Assembly (NCBI GenBank): GCA_963662155.1
Contig: OY759267.1
Coordinates: 19,326,438 to 19,390,437 of the forward strand
DNA from: Lamellibrachia columna
Lineage: Eukaryota > Annelida > Polychaeta > Sabellida > Siboglinidae
Reading direction: 5' to 3'
DNA length: 64,000 nucleotides
This document shows positions 11,940-34,224 of this stretch, piece by piece. The notes under the pieces were generated by a model. It ran no database searches. It was not told the DNA's origin and saw only the letters and a list, made by a program, of their open reading frames with translations. The position numbers and the translations under genes are program-made. The first letter of the stretch is position 1; every line of letters begins with the position of its first letter.

Positions 11940-13560
11940 GTAGCACATAGTCGAAGCTAGTTAGTTCGACAATCAGCAGATCAGATACGGTCGGTGTTAT
12001 AGAGCTTTATGACTACGTCAAATAATATTTAGGGGGAAATACACTGTGTGTTGATGTCATGAGAGTGTTACCTGCCAGATAACACCACGAGTGCTGGATT
12101 AACATGTGATGTTATCTGGCTGGTGACACTCGAGTCATATAACGACAAATTAACATTTGGGCATACCTTTTTACTTCCTGGATTTGTAAACATGCAGCTG
12201 GGGCCTGTTTCACGAAGTTTTCACACCGTACGAAGGAACTGATGTGCACGTTTGACAAAGATTACGTAAGTTGGAACAATCACTCGATCGCATTCGAAAT
12301 TATTGAAGTGTTAGTTGGATTCTCAGAACCAGGTATCTGCATTGGTATATCGCGGTATGCTCTAGACCAATCAGGCTGCTTTATTACCAGATAATGCTTG
12401 TTAAGCATACGTTTGTGAACGCCGAGTGGATATCAGCGCGGCTAGCCTTTGAATAATCCCTAATTAATTACGTTTTTGGCGACGTGTTTATGACGTCATC
12501 TTCCGGGTTGGTTACTCATACAATGATTGTTCCGGCGCTGGTTGGACGATGCAGTTGGTCAACCAAGGGTCGGCACCGAGGCGACGAAATACATGAACAT
12601 ATTCCGGAGCTGGACATTGTTACACTATGGCAATGAAGCGGTTCTAACTCCCCGACAGTGGCGTCACTCAACATATCACTACTGCCACAACGAGATATGT
12701 GGAACGATCTCGCCCTTGCCAATATATTTGATTATACTAAACAGCTGATTCTGTTATCTGGGATTCTGTTAAATCCGCTGTAATCCAGAATACTTTTTAA
12801 TGGTCAAACGTTTTGGGGTTTACAGTCATAATTTAATGTGAGACTGGCTAGAAACGGCCACAAGTAGTATGATTACAAGATCTTCTGCCTGGGAGCGTGA
12901 TGCACCACAAATAGTGTACACATGGCACGCCATACTCCCGATAACTAGTTAAGCAATGAGGTAGATGCTTTTTAACTTATATTTCAATTTACATGACATT
13001 CTGGTAAGTTAAAAGTCACAATTAACAAACAGATACTAAAGTATTACACAGACTATAGCGCATAGTCGAAGCTCCGTCACTCCTGATGTTATCTGACTGG
13101 TAACACCCTTGTGACATCAACAAACAGTGTATTTTTAATTAATGACGTTTCTGACGATGTGTTTATGAGGTCATCTTCCGGGTTGGTTACTCAGACAATG
13201 ATTGTTCCGGCGTTTGTTAAAAAATGCAGTTGATCACTAGCCAAGGGTCGGCATTGAGGCAGCGAAATATACTAATCGATTATGATAATAACGTATTATA
13301 CAAACTGACAACCGACAGCACATAGTCGAAGCTCCGACACTCGTGATGTTATCTGGCTGGTAACACTCTCGTGACGTCAACAAACAGTGCATTATTGCCT
13401 AATTAATCTTCCGGGTTGGTTATTCAGACAATGTTCTGGCGGTGGTTGGACAATGCAGTTGATCAATAGCCAATGGTCGGCATTGAGACAGCGAAATACA
13501 TGAATCGATTATCATAATGAAGTATTACACAAACTGACAACCAACAGCACATAGTCGAAG
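11940..13560. repeat. Array of dispersed and tandem repeats with CRE- and ETS-like motifs
   Basis: A block beginning CATAGTCGAAGCT, continuing through GTTATCTGGCTGGTAACAC and ending near CAATGCAGTTGATCA occurs in full near 13060-13300 and 13320-13560. Parts occur at 11940-12130 and 12480-12600. An inverted copy pair forms a hairpin at about 12062-12125. The best copy has TGACGTCA at 12491-12498 followed by CTTCCGGG; a further partial copy lies at 37180-37285. No frame is conserved. It is most likely a MITE-type repeat. Confidence 0.65.
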
Positions 13561-13594
13561 CTAATTATATGTGTATGTGTGTGCGTGCGTAGAA

Positions 13595-13638
13595 GCTATA
13601 ATATTATATGCTTTCAGACAAGCATATAATATTATAGC
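13595..13638. repeat. Perfect 19-bp inverted repeat (hairpin)
   Basis: Arms 13595-13613 and 13620-13638 are exact reverse complements separated by a 6-nt loop. The stem contains TAATATTA. Confidence 0.85.
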
Positions 13639-13679
13639 CGTTTGCTTGAGCGGTCGACAAAAACACTAACATAATTGGG

Positions 13680-13900
13680 CAAACAAGTAACACCCATAAA
13701 TAATAATATTGTGTAACAAAGACACATAATGACATGCATAATCAACAACGAGATAACTATCTTCTAGTTGGCCTTGAATAAACTGTTGAGTAATGTCCCG
13801 GCGTATCACGCCCATGAATTGTCCTACAATCACTTTCAGGCCAACCATCTGCTTGTTAATTAAACCGGCCAACACCTGGATCTGTACAAAGTCTGCTGCG
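13680..13900. repeat. 3'-flank repeat shared by the gene copies
   Basis: This block (ATCTTCTAGTTGG, CCCGGC, TTAATTAAACCGGCCAAC) recurs at 26940-27110 and 37810-38030, each time just beyond the 3' side of a gene copy or fragment. It is the conserved downstream flank of the duplicated unit. No clear polyadenylation signal was found. Confidence 0.7.
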
Positions 13901-14089
13901 CATAGTCAACAGTGTAATAATTATACCATAATAATTTACCAGAAACTTGACTTTAAATAATTTAAGTAAATATAATGTAACAGTACTTTATGTGATAATA
14001 GATCACTCTGATCGTAATATTATTGTGCGTTAATTCTGGCTAAATAGCTCGCAATACTTTCTGTGTTTCCCGGTGCGTTAGAATTGCGC

Positions 14090-24168
<10,079 letters not shown>

Positions 24169-24212
24169 CGCAACACAACACAACTATGTATATGTCATGT
24201 ATGCAAGTACAT

Positions 24213-24216
<4 letters not shown>

Positions 24217-24283
<67 letters not shown>

Positions 24284-24364
24284 TACATACATGCATACAC
24301 GCACACACGCACACACGCGCACACACGAACGCACGCACACACACGCACACACACGCACACACAC
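24217..24364. repeat. (AT)n then (AC)n compound microsatellite
   Basis: AT run 24217-24272 followed by AC-rich repeats to 24364, about 50 bp upstream of the gene 1 start codon on the minus strand. If the promoter lies here it must contain or span this repeat. Confidence 0.95.
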
Positions 24365-24369
24365 ATACA

Positions 24370-24445
24370 TGTACTCTCTGGTATATAGCCTACCTCAATC
24401 GTTAGACTGCTCGACGTGGTGGGACTACTGTTACGCTGTACACTT
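24370..24445 (+). repeat. Microsatellite-associated repeat, copy 2
   Basis: Reverse complement of 11276-11345, including CTACCTCAATCGTTAGACTG. It abuts the AC microsatellite at the same end as copy 1 does. Confidence 0.6.
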
Positions 24446-25800
24446 CTTGTTATGTCGAGTTGTCTTGGTGTTGGTAAACAATAGGACAATCGGTCGTGAT
24501 TTTCGTTTTCCCCAGTATTGCACCATGCGCGTGGAATCATTCCGTAGGCTTGTCGACTCATGTCTAAAGTGTCCCGCTCGAACCATTAGACGCCATGCGA
24601 ATGAACAACTGGTGGTGCCACCGTCTCCAAGTAAGTGTGAGGAGCACCATTAAGTGGGAGGAGCTCGAGTAAGTGGGAGGAGCTCAACGCGCGCATTCTT
24701 ATGATCGAATCAATCGAATCACAAGATTGCACCGTCAGTCGTTGGAACGAAGCTTCCTATTTGTTGGCTAGCAACATCTCAACACGTTCATGGTATTACC
24801 ACATGCACATAACAGTATCTGGTTAAAGGGAAACAACAATTTGCAACTACAATTAAGAATATCACGTGGTTTACTAGGGAAACCTTGTCGAACATACATC
24901 TTAATTTCAAAGGCCGCGCCACACTGTTATCTAACCAGGTGCTCATTGCAGCACTGTTATATCCTACTCTGCCACTTCTCGTGATGTACTAGGGCAACTT
25001 TCTTTTATGTGGCGCTTAAGTTCACCTTGACACCATTCTGTCTTTTGCGGAGCGAGCAAAAGAATGCTAGCCAAGAAGTCCTGTTTGGCAAGTGTATTTT
25101 ACTAAAGTAATCTATGAGATCACGGGGATGATCCAGGGTGTGTATCAAACGACGATGTTACAATTGATGTTGTGCATGTACTGGTCATATATTTATATTA
25201 TATTTCGACCTAAATGTTCGTTAATTTGAGTAATTCCACTGCGTTCCTTATTACCGCTCGTGTCACGTAAGCTAGATATGCCTTATATGGTAACGACAGA
25301 AATGTAGCTATCTGAGTTTGTTTAATTTGTCAACGCCAATTAGTAAGTATACTCTAACACTGACCGTGTATTATGTAAACATGTTACCGATATTGTTATT
25401 GATGGATCATTGAGTAATTGATGCAAATCAGACCAATTCCTTTCCTACAGACTTTATATGTAGGAAACCATGACGGAGTTGGCCACCCTGTACTGTGTAT
25501 GAAATACTTGAGTCGGCAGTTGTAAGGTATGGCGCGAATAATCTTAGTCTAGGAGATGTGAATTGCCAACGGCAACATTGGTATTTTGTGCTAAGTTAGA
25601 AGTCGGTTTTGAAGTTAGCCAGTTTGTCTGCAGCTGTAAAATGATGTCATATAAGATAAGTTCGCAGAGATAACGGGGAACAGAAAATCTATATCCATTG
25701 TCTCTTGACTATGTCTACGGTGTGTGAACGTTCTTGTGAGTTGATGGGAAGCGTTGGTATAAATGACCAAACCCAGATTGCGCAGGATGTAGCAAAAGTG
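24446..25800. other. Upstream flank of gene 1, no gene recognised
   Basis: Short frames only. GTAAGTGGGAGGAGCTC-like words occur twice near 24632-24690. A promoter for gene 1 would be expected nearby, but no core element is convincing. Confidence 0.4.
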
Positions 25801-27125
25801 CCATCTGGCACAAAACAAAAGACGAGTACAGCCGAAACGTTTTACAGACTGTGTAACCGTTAATATCGTTGACTGACATCAAACCAATAACTCCAGGTGC
25901 TTTGTAGCGCATGCATGCATGCAAGAATTCCTATTTTGTAAAGACAAAAGTTGAATGGAACCAACTCTGAGATTCAAGTCCGGGTAAGGACAATAGGCGA
26001 ATTCAGGTGCCTATCATAAGAACTGCACAACCAATAAACTTCATGCGCAGTCACTCCGCCGTAGGCTATAGCCAATACTGGCTCCTCACAACGTAACATA
26101 TTTATAATTAGAGTTTTTGAATTTAATATGTTTAACACTTCAACTTGGTCTCCTCTTAATGTTCTCGTCTCTAGTGTTGCCACATTCTAGTAATCGTCGG
26201 TTTTTATTATATATAACTAAGATTGCTTCGTTCTGGAATGAGGCTTAGTTGCTCCCTTTTGTTTTTTTAGTTTATCTGTGTCCTTCATGCGATATGGTCT
26301 CCGAGCTTGTGAGTAGTATTTTTTACTAAGGCCTATATAGAAATATGGTTAGGTCTTAGGCAAGTCGCTTAGTGTTAGATCACATTTACTCGGGGAAAAA
26401 TGAAATCAACACAAACACGAGTTGCAACTGCAGTTGGTCAACTATTCAATGGACTCTAAAGTACCATTCCCTCTGACGTACTTCATTCAGAGTTGATGCA
26501 TATCAATTAATTGAACGAATACAGTGGATTCACCAACCCGGAACGAAGTGCTTGTGAGCAGTATTTTTTTACTAAGGCCTATACAGAATATAGTTAGGTC
26601 TTATGCAAGTCGCTTAGTATTAGATCACATTTACTCGGAAAAAAGTGATTCTCCGTGCCGTGATTGTGCGACTGGGTCAGTTCTCATTACACATTGCACA
26701 TCACACGTATCATGAACCGGTGCAAATTGCAACAGATGTTGCCGCGATTTAATTTTTTTATCGATTCAACAACACTTTCGCCGGCCGAATCAACTCGAGT
26801 TTTGATGAGAAGCGGACCATTGTACATTGCACGGCTGATCCATTTTAGGTTGAACAAATTCACCACTTGCAACACGTGGTTACATATTTAATCAACAGAT
26901 AATGACCATTACACAAACTGAACAACATCAAACGTATTTGAACAAACACGTAACACCCATAAAATCTATCTTCTAGTTGGCACCGGTACAAAAGGAACAA
27001 AGATGTCCCGGCATATCATTTCGACTCGAAGCACTTTCAGACCAACCATTTGCAGATTAATTAAACCGGCCAACAATGTAATGGATCTATTACCAGCTGT
27101 ACAAAATCTACTTGGCTCTGAGTTC
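25801..27125. repeat. Segmental duplication unit D
   Basis: It matches 36067-38045 in the same order and orientation, for example GACGAGTACAGCCGAAACG, TCCAGGTGCTTTGTAGCG and TTAATTAAACCGGCCAAC. The right-hand copy has about 750 bp extra (36840-37610). Its end carries the gene 3'-flank repeat, so it marks the downstream side of a lost gene copy. Confidence 0.8.
25974..26340 (-). pseudogene. Old CR1/L2-like LINE C-terminal relic
   Basis: The minus frame reads ATLETRTLRGDQVEVLNILN (26184-26125), matching the TTLEIRRLRGDQIEVFKIVN segment of the LINE at 21.9 kb. It is duplicated at about 36280-36620. Confidence 0.65.
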
Positions 27126-27194
27126 AAATTCTTTATCATCTTTTATTTCTCAAGTATATAATGACAGCTAGTGTGTGGGGTGCAGATATCATTT

Positions 27195-28235
27195 ATACAA
27201 CCCGAATGACTTCCTACACCACAGGCCATCCCACACCTCAGGACACCCCACACCCAAGGACATCCTACAACCCAGGACATTCCACACACCAGGACATTAC
27301 ACACCCAAGGACATCCTACACACCAGGATACCCCACACCCCAGGACATTCTACACCCCAAGACATCCCACACCCCAAGACATCCCACACCCCAGGACATC
27401 CTACACCCCAGGAAATCCTACACCCCAGGATATCCTACACCCCAGGACATCTCACACCCCAGGACATCCTACACCCCAAGAAATCCTACACCCCAGGATA
27501 TCCCACACCCCAGGACATCCCACATCCAAGGACATCCTACACCCAGGCCATCCCACACCCCAGGACACCCCACACCCAAGGACATCCTACACCCCAGGAC
27601 ATTCTACACCCCAAGACATCCCACACCCCAGGACATCCTACACCCCAGGAATTCCTACACCCCAGGACATCCTACACCCCAGGACATCCCACATCCCAGG
27701 ACATCCTATACCCCAGGTCATCATATACCCCAGGTCATCATACACCCCAGGACATCCCACAGCCAGGACATCCCACACCAAAGGACACTCCAGGACACCC
27801 CACATCCTAGGACATCCCACACCCTAGGACATCCTACACCCCGGGACATCTTACACACCAGGACATCCTACACCCCAGGACATCCTACACCCCAGGACAT
27901 CCTACACCCCAGGACATCCTACACCTCACGACATCCCACACCCCAGGACATCCCACACCATAAGACATTCTACACCGCAGGACACCCTACACCCCAGGAC
28001 ATCCCACACTCCAGGGCATCCTACACCCAGAACATCCTACACTCCACGACATCCCACACCCCAGGACATCCTACACCCCAAGGCATATCACACCCCAGGA
28101 CACCCCACATCCCATGACATCCCACATCCAAGGACATCCCACATCCAAGGACATCCTACACCCCAAGACATCCCACACCCCAAGACATCCCACACCCCAC
28201 GACATCCTTCATCCCACGACATACTACCCCGCAGG
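27195..28235. repeat. 17-bp minisatellite, about 60 units
   Basis: CATCCTACACCCCAGGA-type unit with single-base variants. It occupies the position of intron 4 in copy A. Because the unit is not a multiple of three, every frame reads a similar His-Pro-Arg-Thr peptide. The 318-residue open frame across it is therefore not a gene. Confidence 0.95.
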
Positions 28236-29021
28236 ACCATTGAATCCTTTTAAAAGTCGATGAACTCATTCCGAGAATAAATAGCCCTAAGTATATTATT
28301 CAGGTGAATCGACAGTAGGTTGGACATTTCCCCCAACTACACACGCTTGGTAGGAACGGTCCATGTGTGTAGGGTTTCACACTAAAAGTACATATTCCTA
28401 ACGTTCTACCCATGATTCAAGTGTCGAGACGGTCACCAATGCGTGCGTCAGTGCGCTGTGCTGATAACGTTGCACATTGACACATAAGCCATCGGTTGTC
28501 TCAATACAAAGCGAAATTAGAATGATTCGACGGGAGATTTTGGATAATTGGAAATGTATTAAAAAACTACGGGAGTGTACTAAATTCCAAGTATTATAGG
28601 GTGGAATGAACAAACGAATCTTGGTATATCATAACAAACGAGTGATGGTATGTCATAAAAGCAGGCCAGGCGATTCCACTCACCACTATTTAAGCATTGT
28701 TTCCATAATATGCCAACGAATATTATTTATACCAACAAGTGATACACTTAATAAACCCTTCACAGACTTCGATGACTAAAAAGGGAATATATTCTGTTGC
28801 AAACATAGGCCCTACAAATGATAGATTTATATAATGAAATTCCCACTGGTGTTTCCTATGCAACGATCACAACGACAACTCTACACCAGTTCATGTCGGA
28901 ATTTAATAAGAGTCCAATTATCCGGTAAAATACTTCCTCTTTATTTCTTATATTTTATTCGTAGATCGTTCGTTCATTCATGTCCTGTCTTAGTGACAGG
29001 AATATTCGGTCATTCTGTCAA

Positions 29022-29036
29022 ACACACACACACGCA

Positions 29037-29068
<32 letters not shown>

Positions 29069-29073
29069 CGCAT
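29022..29073. repeat. CA/CACG microsatellite
   Basis: ACAC and CACG repeats at the truncated exon 3 position of copy A. Confidence 0.85.
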
Positions 29074-29471
29074 GCGCGCGCAAATATTTTAATCAGACAC
29101 CAACACTGTCAAATGTTTTATTCAGAAACCAACTCTGCCAAATATTCAGCCATTAATTTAGCAATTACTGCGCTGATATAATTATTATATTTAATCTGCA
29201 ATGGTTTGGTTGTTGTCCTTTTCCACTACTCCCTCTATCGACAGTCAAACACTGTCATACTATGAACAATAAGGAATGACCGTTAGTCTTAAGAATCTAT
29301 ATTGATTTATTACTGTAACTCTGTATATTGAATTCAGAGAGAATATTGAATTATATCTCCAGCGAAATAAGCCGGCATGCCTTCTGTTTAGCTGCGCCAT
29401 TGTGATACAATGCGTTCTTGATTATTGCAACCAAAGCCAGTCGGTGTAGATAGTAGACAGTATATGCTTAC

Positions 29472-29668
29472 GTGAGAAATAGATCACCAGGACGATAGTG
29501 ACCAACGTCAGAAACCCATGACCGTCAGACAAAGTCGCTGTTTGATGGTCAGTTGCATTTTCCCGGGCTTTACTTGTGGCTGGGATTCGTGCATATATAC
29601 TTATATTACTTGGATGAAATGGTGGTGATTGGTTAGGTTCGTGGACCATAATTATTGCTGTATCTGAC
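29472..29668 (-). CDS. Copy A exon 2: orphan TM exon
   Basis: The acceptor TTAAACAG and donor TCAC|GTAAGC are both intact, with phase 2 in and phase 1 out. It encodes MVHEPNQSPP...GFLTLVTIVLVIYFS. It is an orphan because its partner exons are missing. Confidence 0.65.
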
Positions 29669-29956
29669 CTGTTTAAACAAACATCACGATTTTCATATAT
29701 TAAACATTATGGTTACTACTTTTCGTGGAGTAATGTTGATATTATCGCAAACTGCAGGGGTTCCAGAGATTTCCAAGTTACAATAGCGTTTTACACATAA
29801 TATGAAAACGGAGTATATTAATTCATGTCACATGGCGAGACACTTTAGAAACGTGGCGCTTTAGAAAACTTGACTGCGCGGACAGTTTTTTTCTGACTGT
29901 TCAGGTTGGATGTGCACGAATGTTGTATTACTGGGTCATTTCAACGCAAGCATGGC

Positions 29957-29975
29957 AAGCAAGCAGGCAGGCACG

Positions 29976-30010
<35 letters not shown>

Positions 30011-30028
30011 CCAGGCAGGCAAGCAGGC
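29957..30028. repeat. (GGCA)n microsatellite
   Basis: About 17 imperfect GGCA units outside the left arm of the large inverted repeat. Confidence 0.93.
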
Positions 30029-30564
30029 AGGCGCGTGACACTCTTCTGTCGTGCCATCCGCATGGGTCGTTTTCGGGGACATGTTGTGGATCCATGACCA
30101 CTTTCCTTTCAAATGTGTAGGGATAGGGTGTCGGCACAAGGGTAGGGTGTCGGCACAGGGATAGGGTGTCGGCACAAATGATTATGAAGATACTGCATTG
30201 ATAGAAGTATATTTCAAAAATAAGGAAGGAACAAGTTCTAGATAGCTTGAAATATTACACGAACAATGTGTGCACGTACGTGCGGGTGCGCATGTGTGCG
30301 TGCATGCGTGCGTGCGTGTGTACATGCACAAACACATTCATACGTGCAGACACATACAAAGCAAGAACGTCACGAGGTCCGACGATCTACATCGAAGTGG
30401 GTTCGCCTACTCGTCAACATTCACGTGAATGAACAGCCAAACAACATAGGCTTAATTTTTGTCAATGAACCTGAAATCACGGCCCATGCATAGGTCTACT
30501 ACAGCGTCTCCTTGTTTCTAACTCGGTACCACTTCTGAAATCTCTGCTTTCGCTTCCTGTCGAT

Positions 30565-32052
30565 ATGGAACGGCCAGAAGGGCAAGTTGGAAAGGCCAGC
30601 GAGTTGGAACGACCAGCAAGTTGGAACGACCAGCGGGGCAAGTTGGAACGGCCAGAAGGGCAAGTTGGAACGGCCAGCGAGGCAAGTTGGAACGACCAGC
30701 GGGGCAAGTTGGAACGGCCAGCGGGGCAAGTTGGAACGGCCAGCGAGGCAAGTTGGAACGACCAGCGGGGCAAGTTGGAACGGCCAGCGAGGCAAGTTGG
30801 AATGACCAGCGTGGCAAATTGGAATGACCAGCGGGGCAAGTTGGAATGGTCAGAAGGGCAAGTTGGAACGGCCAGCGGGGCAAGTTGGAACGGCCAGAAG
30901 GGCAAGTTGGAACGACCAGCGGGGCAAGTTGGAACGACCAGCGGGGCAAGTTGGAACGACCAGCGGTGCAAGTTGGAACGGCCAACGAGGCAAGTTGGAA
31001 TGACCAGCGGGGCAAGTTGGAACTGCCAGAAGGGCAAGTTGGAACGGCCAGCGTGGCAAGTTGGAACGGCCAGCGTGGCAAGTTGGAACGGCCAGCGAGG
31101 CAAGTTGGAACAGCCAGCGGGGCAAGTTGGAACGACCAGCGGGGCAAGTTGGAACGACCAGCGGGGCAAGTTGGAACGACCAGCGGGGCAAGTTGGAATG
31201 GCCAGCGAGGCAAGTTGGAACGGCCAGCGAGGCAAGTTGGAACGACCAGCGGGGCAAGTTGGAACTGCCAGAAGGGCAAGTTGGAACGGCCAGCGGGGCA
31301 AGTTGGAACGGCCAGCGAGGCAAGTTGGAACGGCCAGCGGGGCAAGTTGGAACGACCAGCGGGGCAAGTTGGAGCGACCAGCGGGGCAAGTTGGAACGGC
31401 CAGCGAGGCAAGTTGGAACGGCCAGCGAGGCAAGTTGGAACGACCAGCGGGGCAAGTTGGAACTGCCAGAAGGGCAAGTTGGAACGGCCAGCGGGGCAAG
31501 TTGGAACGGCAGCGAGGCAAGTTGGAACGGCCAGTGAGGCAAGTTGGAATGACCAGCGGGGCAAGTTGGAACGGCCAGAAGGGCAAGTTGGAACGGCCAG
31601 AGGGGCAAGTTGGAACCACCAGCGGGGCAAGTTGGAACGGCCAGCGAGGCAAGTTGGAACCACCAGCGGGGCAAGTTTGAACCACCAGCAGGGCAAGTTG
31701 GAACGGCCTGTGAGGCAAGTTGGAAACACCAGCGGGGCAAGTTGGAAACACCAGCGGGGCAAGTTGGAACCACCAGCGGGGCAAGTTGGAACAGCCAGCG
31801 AGGCAAGTTGGAACGGCCAGCGGGGCAAGTTGGAACCACCAGCGGGGCAAGTTGGAACCACCAGCGGGGCAAGTTGGAACCACCAGCGGGGCAAGTTGGA
31901 ACCACCAGCGGGGCAAGTTGGAACCACCAGCGGGGCAAGTTGGAACGGCCAACGAGGCAAGTTGGAACCACCAGCGGGACAATTTGGAACGGCCAGCCGG
32001 GCAAGTTGGAACGGCCAGAAGGGCAAGTTGGAACGACCAGCGGGGCAAGTTG
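30565..32052. repeat. 22-bp minisatellite, left arm, about 67 units
   Basis: Unit TTGGAACGACCAGCGGGGCA plus two bases, with G/A and C/T variants. Frames up to 584 residues on both strands are repeat translations, not genes. Confidence 0.97.
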
Positions 32053-32699
32053 TAACATTATGTGTTGTTCCGTTGCGGCAAGCATATCTGTGTAATGAAT
32101 TGATGGCTTTTAATTGTCTTAATTCATATCTAGGATATATGGCTAGGTTATACCAATTGGCCCTACCTAAAATACTTATAGAAACATAATGGACAGATCC
32201 TCTATTGGAACACCATTGGAACAATGCAATGAACAGAATCATGTTAATTACAAAACATGTATTAATCGCCACAATGGATGATACTTTCCCAACACTGTTT
32301 CTTCCCCGAGTGACATTTTTCGCTTGATACCATCATTTGTACGGGGGAAAATGTTACAACTTGCCCCAGCACCGTCTCATTCACAGCACATTACATTAAA
32401 ACATACTTAAGCATTGCTTAACGGCACTAATTTGCACTAGTAGTTTTGTCTATAATACGTATATATGTATATACACATTACCAGTGTAGCAACCAGCCCC
32501 GGTCTCCCCTACTATTACCTATCACGCTCGTTCGTCTAAGCAACCTTCATATACTCCTATAAAATATTCTAGACAGCTGCGACAATAACATATCCGTTTG
32601 TCGACAGCTTTAGCATTGAATGCTGATTTAGAGATTGCCTAACCCTGTTTTGGTGCGCCTCCAGGCTCGGATTCGGCGCAGCGGAATTGTACAGGTTGT

Positions 32700-32838
32700 G
32701 AAATGGTTGTGATATCATTCCATCGACTCGGGCAGTGCCTTGCATGTTTCGCCGTCGCCCCCCCCCCTTCCGGTTCTTAAGTAGAATGAAATATGACTAC
32801 GACTGACTGAGACCCCCCTGCCAGCAAACCTAGATCCG
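32700..32838 (-). mobile_element. hAT-like transposon end fragment
   Basis: Read on the minus strand, the sequence starts CAGGGGCGGATCTAGG at 32838, a form common at hAT-type termini. The other end is not seen. Confidence 0.4.
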
Positions 32839-33740
32839 CCCCTGTGTATAAACCGTTCTCGGTACAAATTTAATTTTTTACGTAAACGTTTCACTGGCCA
32901 TAACATTGTGGGAAGTATTAGATGAAATATTAATTAATTCAAAAGCTTGCTGTGTCGACATTTATGTTAAAATAGCGCGAGCGTTTTCGTGAAAATTACA
33001 ACGTCCCTTTCAATTTATTGAAACATTAATTTTAATAATGCAACTGTTTGAAATGTATTCTGAAATCGGGTTGCAAATTCGTAATTGGTGTATACATGAC
33101 GTCTTCCTTTACTTTAAGATTGCCAAATCACCTTTATAAAACGAACCGTATTAGGCCCTACATTTTTATAACAGGCATTGCAGTCCGTAGTTGGCTCTAT
33201 GCTTCCTGTACGAGTGCGTTGTATTTGAAGTAACTATTGTCGTAGTGACAGGAATATCCGGTCGTTGTGTTAAAACCAACAAAACCGACACTGATATCGG
33301 TTTACACACGTGCACACACACGCATGCGCGCGCAAATATTTTATTCAGATACCAACACTGCCAAATATTTTATTCAAACACCAACTCTGCAAAATATTTT
33401 ATTCAGAAACCTACTCTGCCAAATATTTAGCCATTAATTTAGCAATTACTGCGCTGGTGTAATTATTATATTTAATCTGCAATGATTTTGTTGTTGTCCT
33501 GTTCCACTACTCCCTCTATCAACATAGTCAAACACTGTCATACTATGAACAATAAGGAATGACTGTTAGTCTTAAGAATCTATACTGATTTATTACTGTA
33601 ACTCTGTATATTGAATTAAGAGAGAATATTGAATTATATCTCCAGCGAAATAAGCCGGTATGCCTTGTCTTTAGCCGCGCCATTGTGATACAATGCGTTC
33701 TTGATTAATGCAACCATAGCCATTCTTTTTATTGGCTGGT
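32838..33740 (-). pseudogene. Copy B: gene fragment captured between the inverted-repeat arms
   Basis: It is collinear with gene 2 intron 3 to intron 2 (50885-51900). The stalk exon (about 33270-33215) is recognisable by its CGACCGGATATTC and ACTACGACAATAG words, but its acceptor AG reads AC and its donor GT is lost. No SEA or TM exon is included. Confidence 0.72.
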
Positions 33741-34224
33741 AATTTGTCAGATAATTGCCATTATCAGCAAGATATGACAGCCAGAATAAAAGGCTTCGCT
33801 GTGACATTTGGGTTTTTCCATACGTTGCTGATATAACCACACACACATAACCAATATCCACACATCTTTGGCAATACAAATTGCCAATGCCTCAGTGATC
33901 TAGAGAAAGCCGACCTTATTTGTTATAGAATACCACGTCAACACTGGTCGGTTGATTGTCGAGCTAATTAAGTTCGACTGCGTGACAGTTTTTTGTCACA
34001 TTCATTCGATAAGTGTATACTATTATATAATAGAATGCAACATGTACACTTCCGCTACGCCGAATCAAAGCTTGGTGGCGCACCAATACAGGGTTAGGCA
34101 ATCTCAAAATCAGCATTCACTGCTAAAGCTGTCGACAGACGGATATGTTGTTGTCGCAGCTGTCTAGAATATTTTATAGGAGTATATGCAAGTTACTTAG
34201 ACGAACGAGCTTGATAGGTGATAG

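Larger units (their letters stand above)
27130..30110 (-). pseudogene. Copy A: fragment of the SEA-mucin gene
   Basis: Flanking and intronic blocks collinear with gene 2 run from intron 4 (27130-28880) through the exon 3 area (about 28990) to the TM exon. The exon 3 remnant is truncated and out of frame. Exons 4-8 are absent and exon 1 is not found. Only the TM exon (29668-29472) is intact. Its downstream neighbour is the gene 3'-flank repeat at 26940-27110, so exons 5-8 were removed by deletion. Confidence 0.75.

Noticed and set aside
13598..13606. TAATATTA as a rolling-circle virus-type origin
   Set aside because: The motif lies in the stem, not the loop, and no Rep-like gene is nearby.
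27161..28117. 318-residue open frame rich in His, Pro, Thr
   Set aside because: It is a 17-bp minisatellite. All frames give the same type of peptide, and gene paralogues show that the region is an intron.
30477..32272. Open frames of 411-584 residues on both strands
   Set aside because: Translation of the 22-bp satellite. Overlapping frames on both strands have equal quality, and there is no unique domain.
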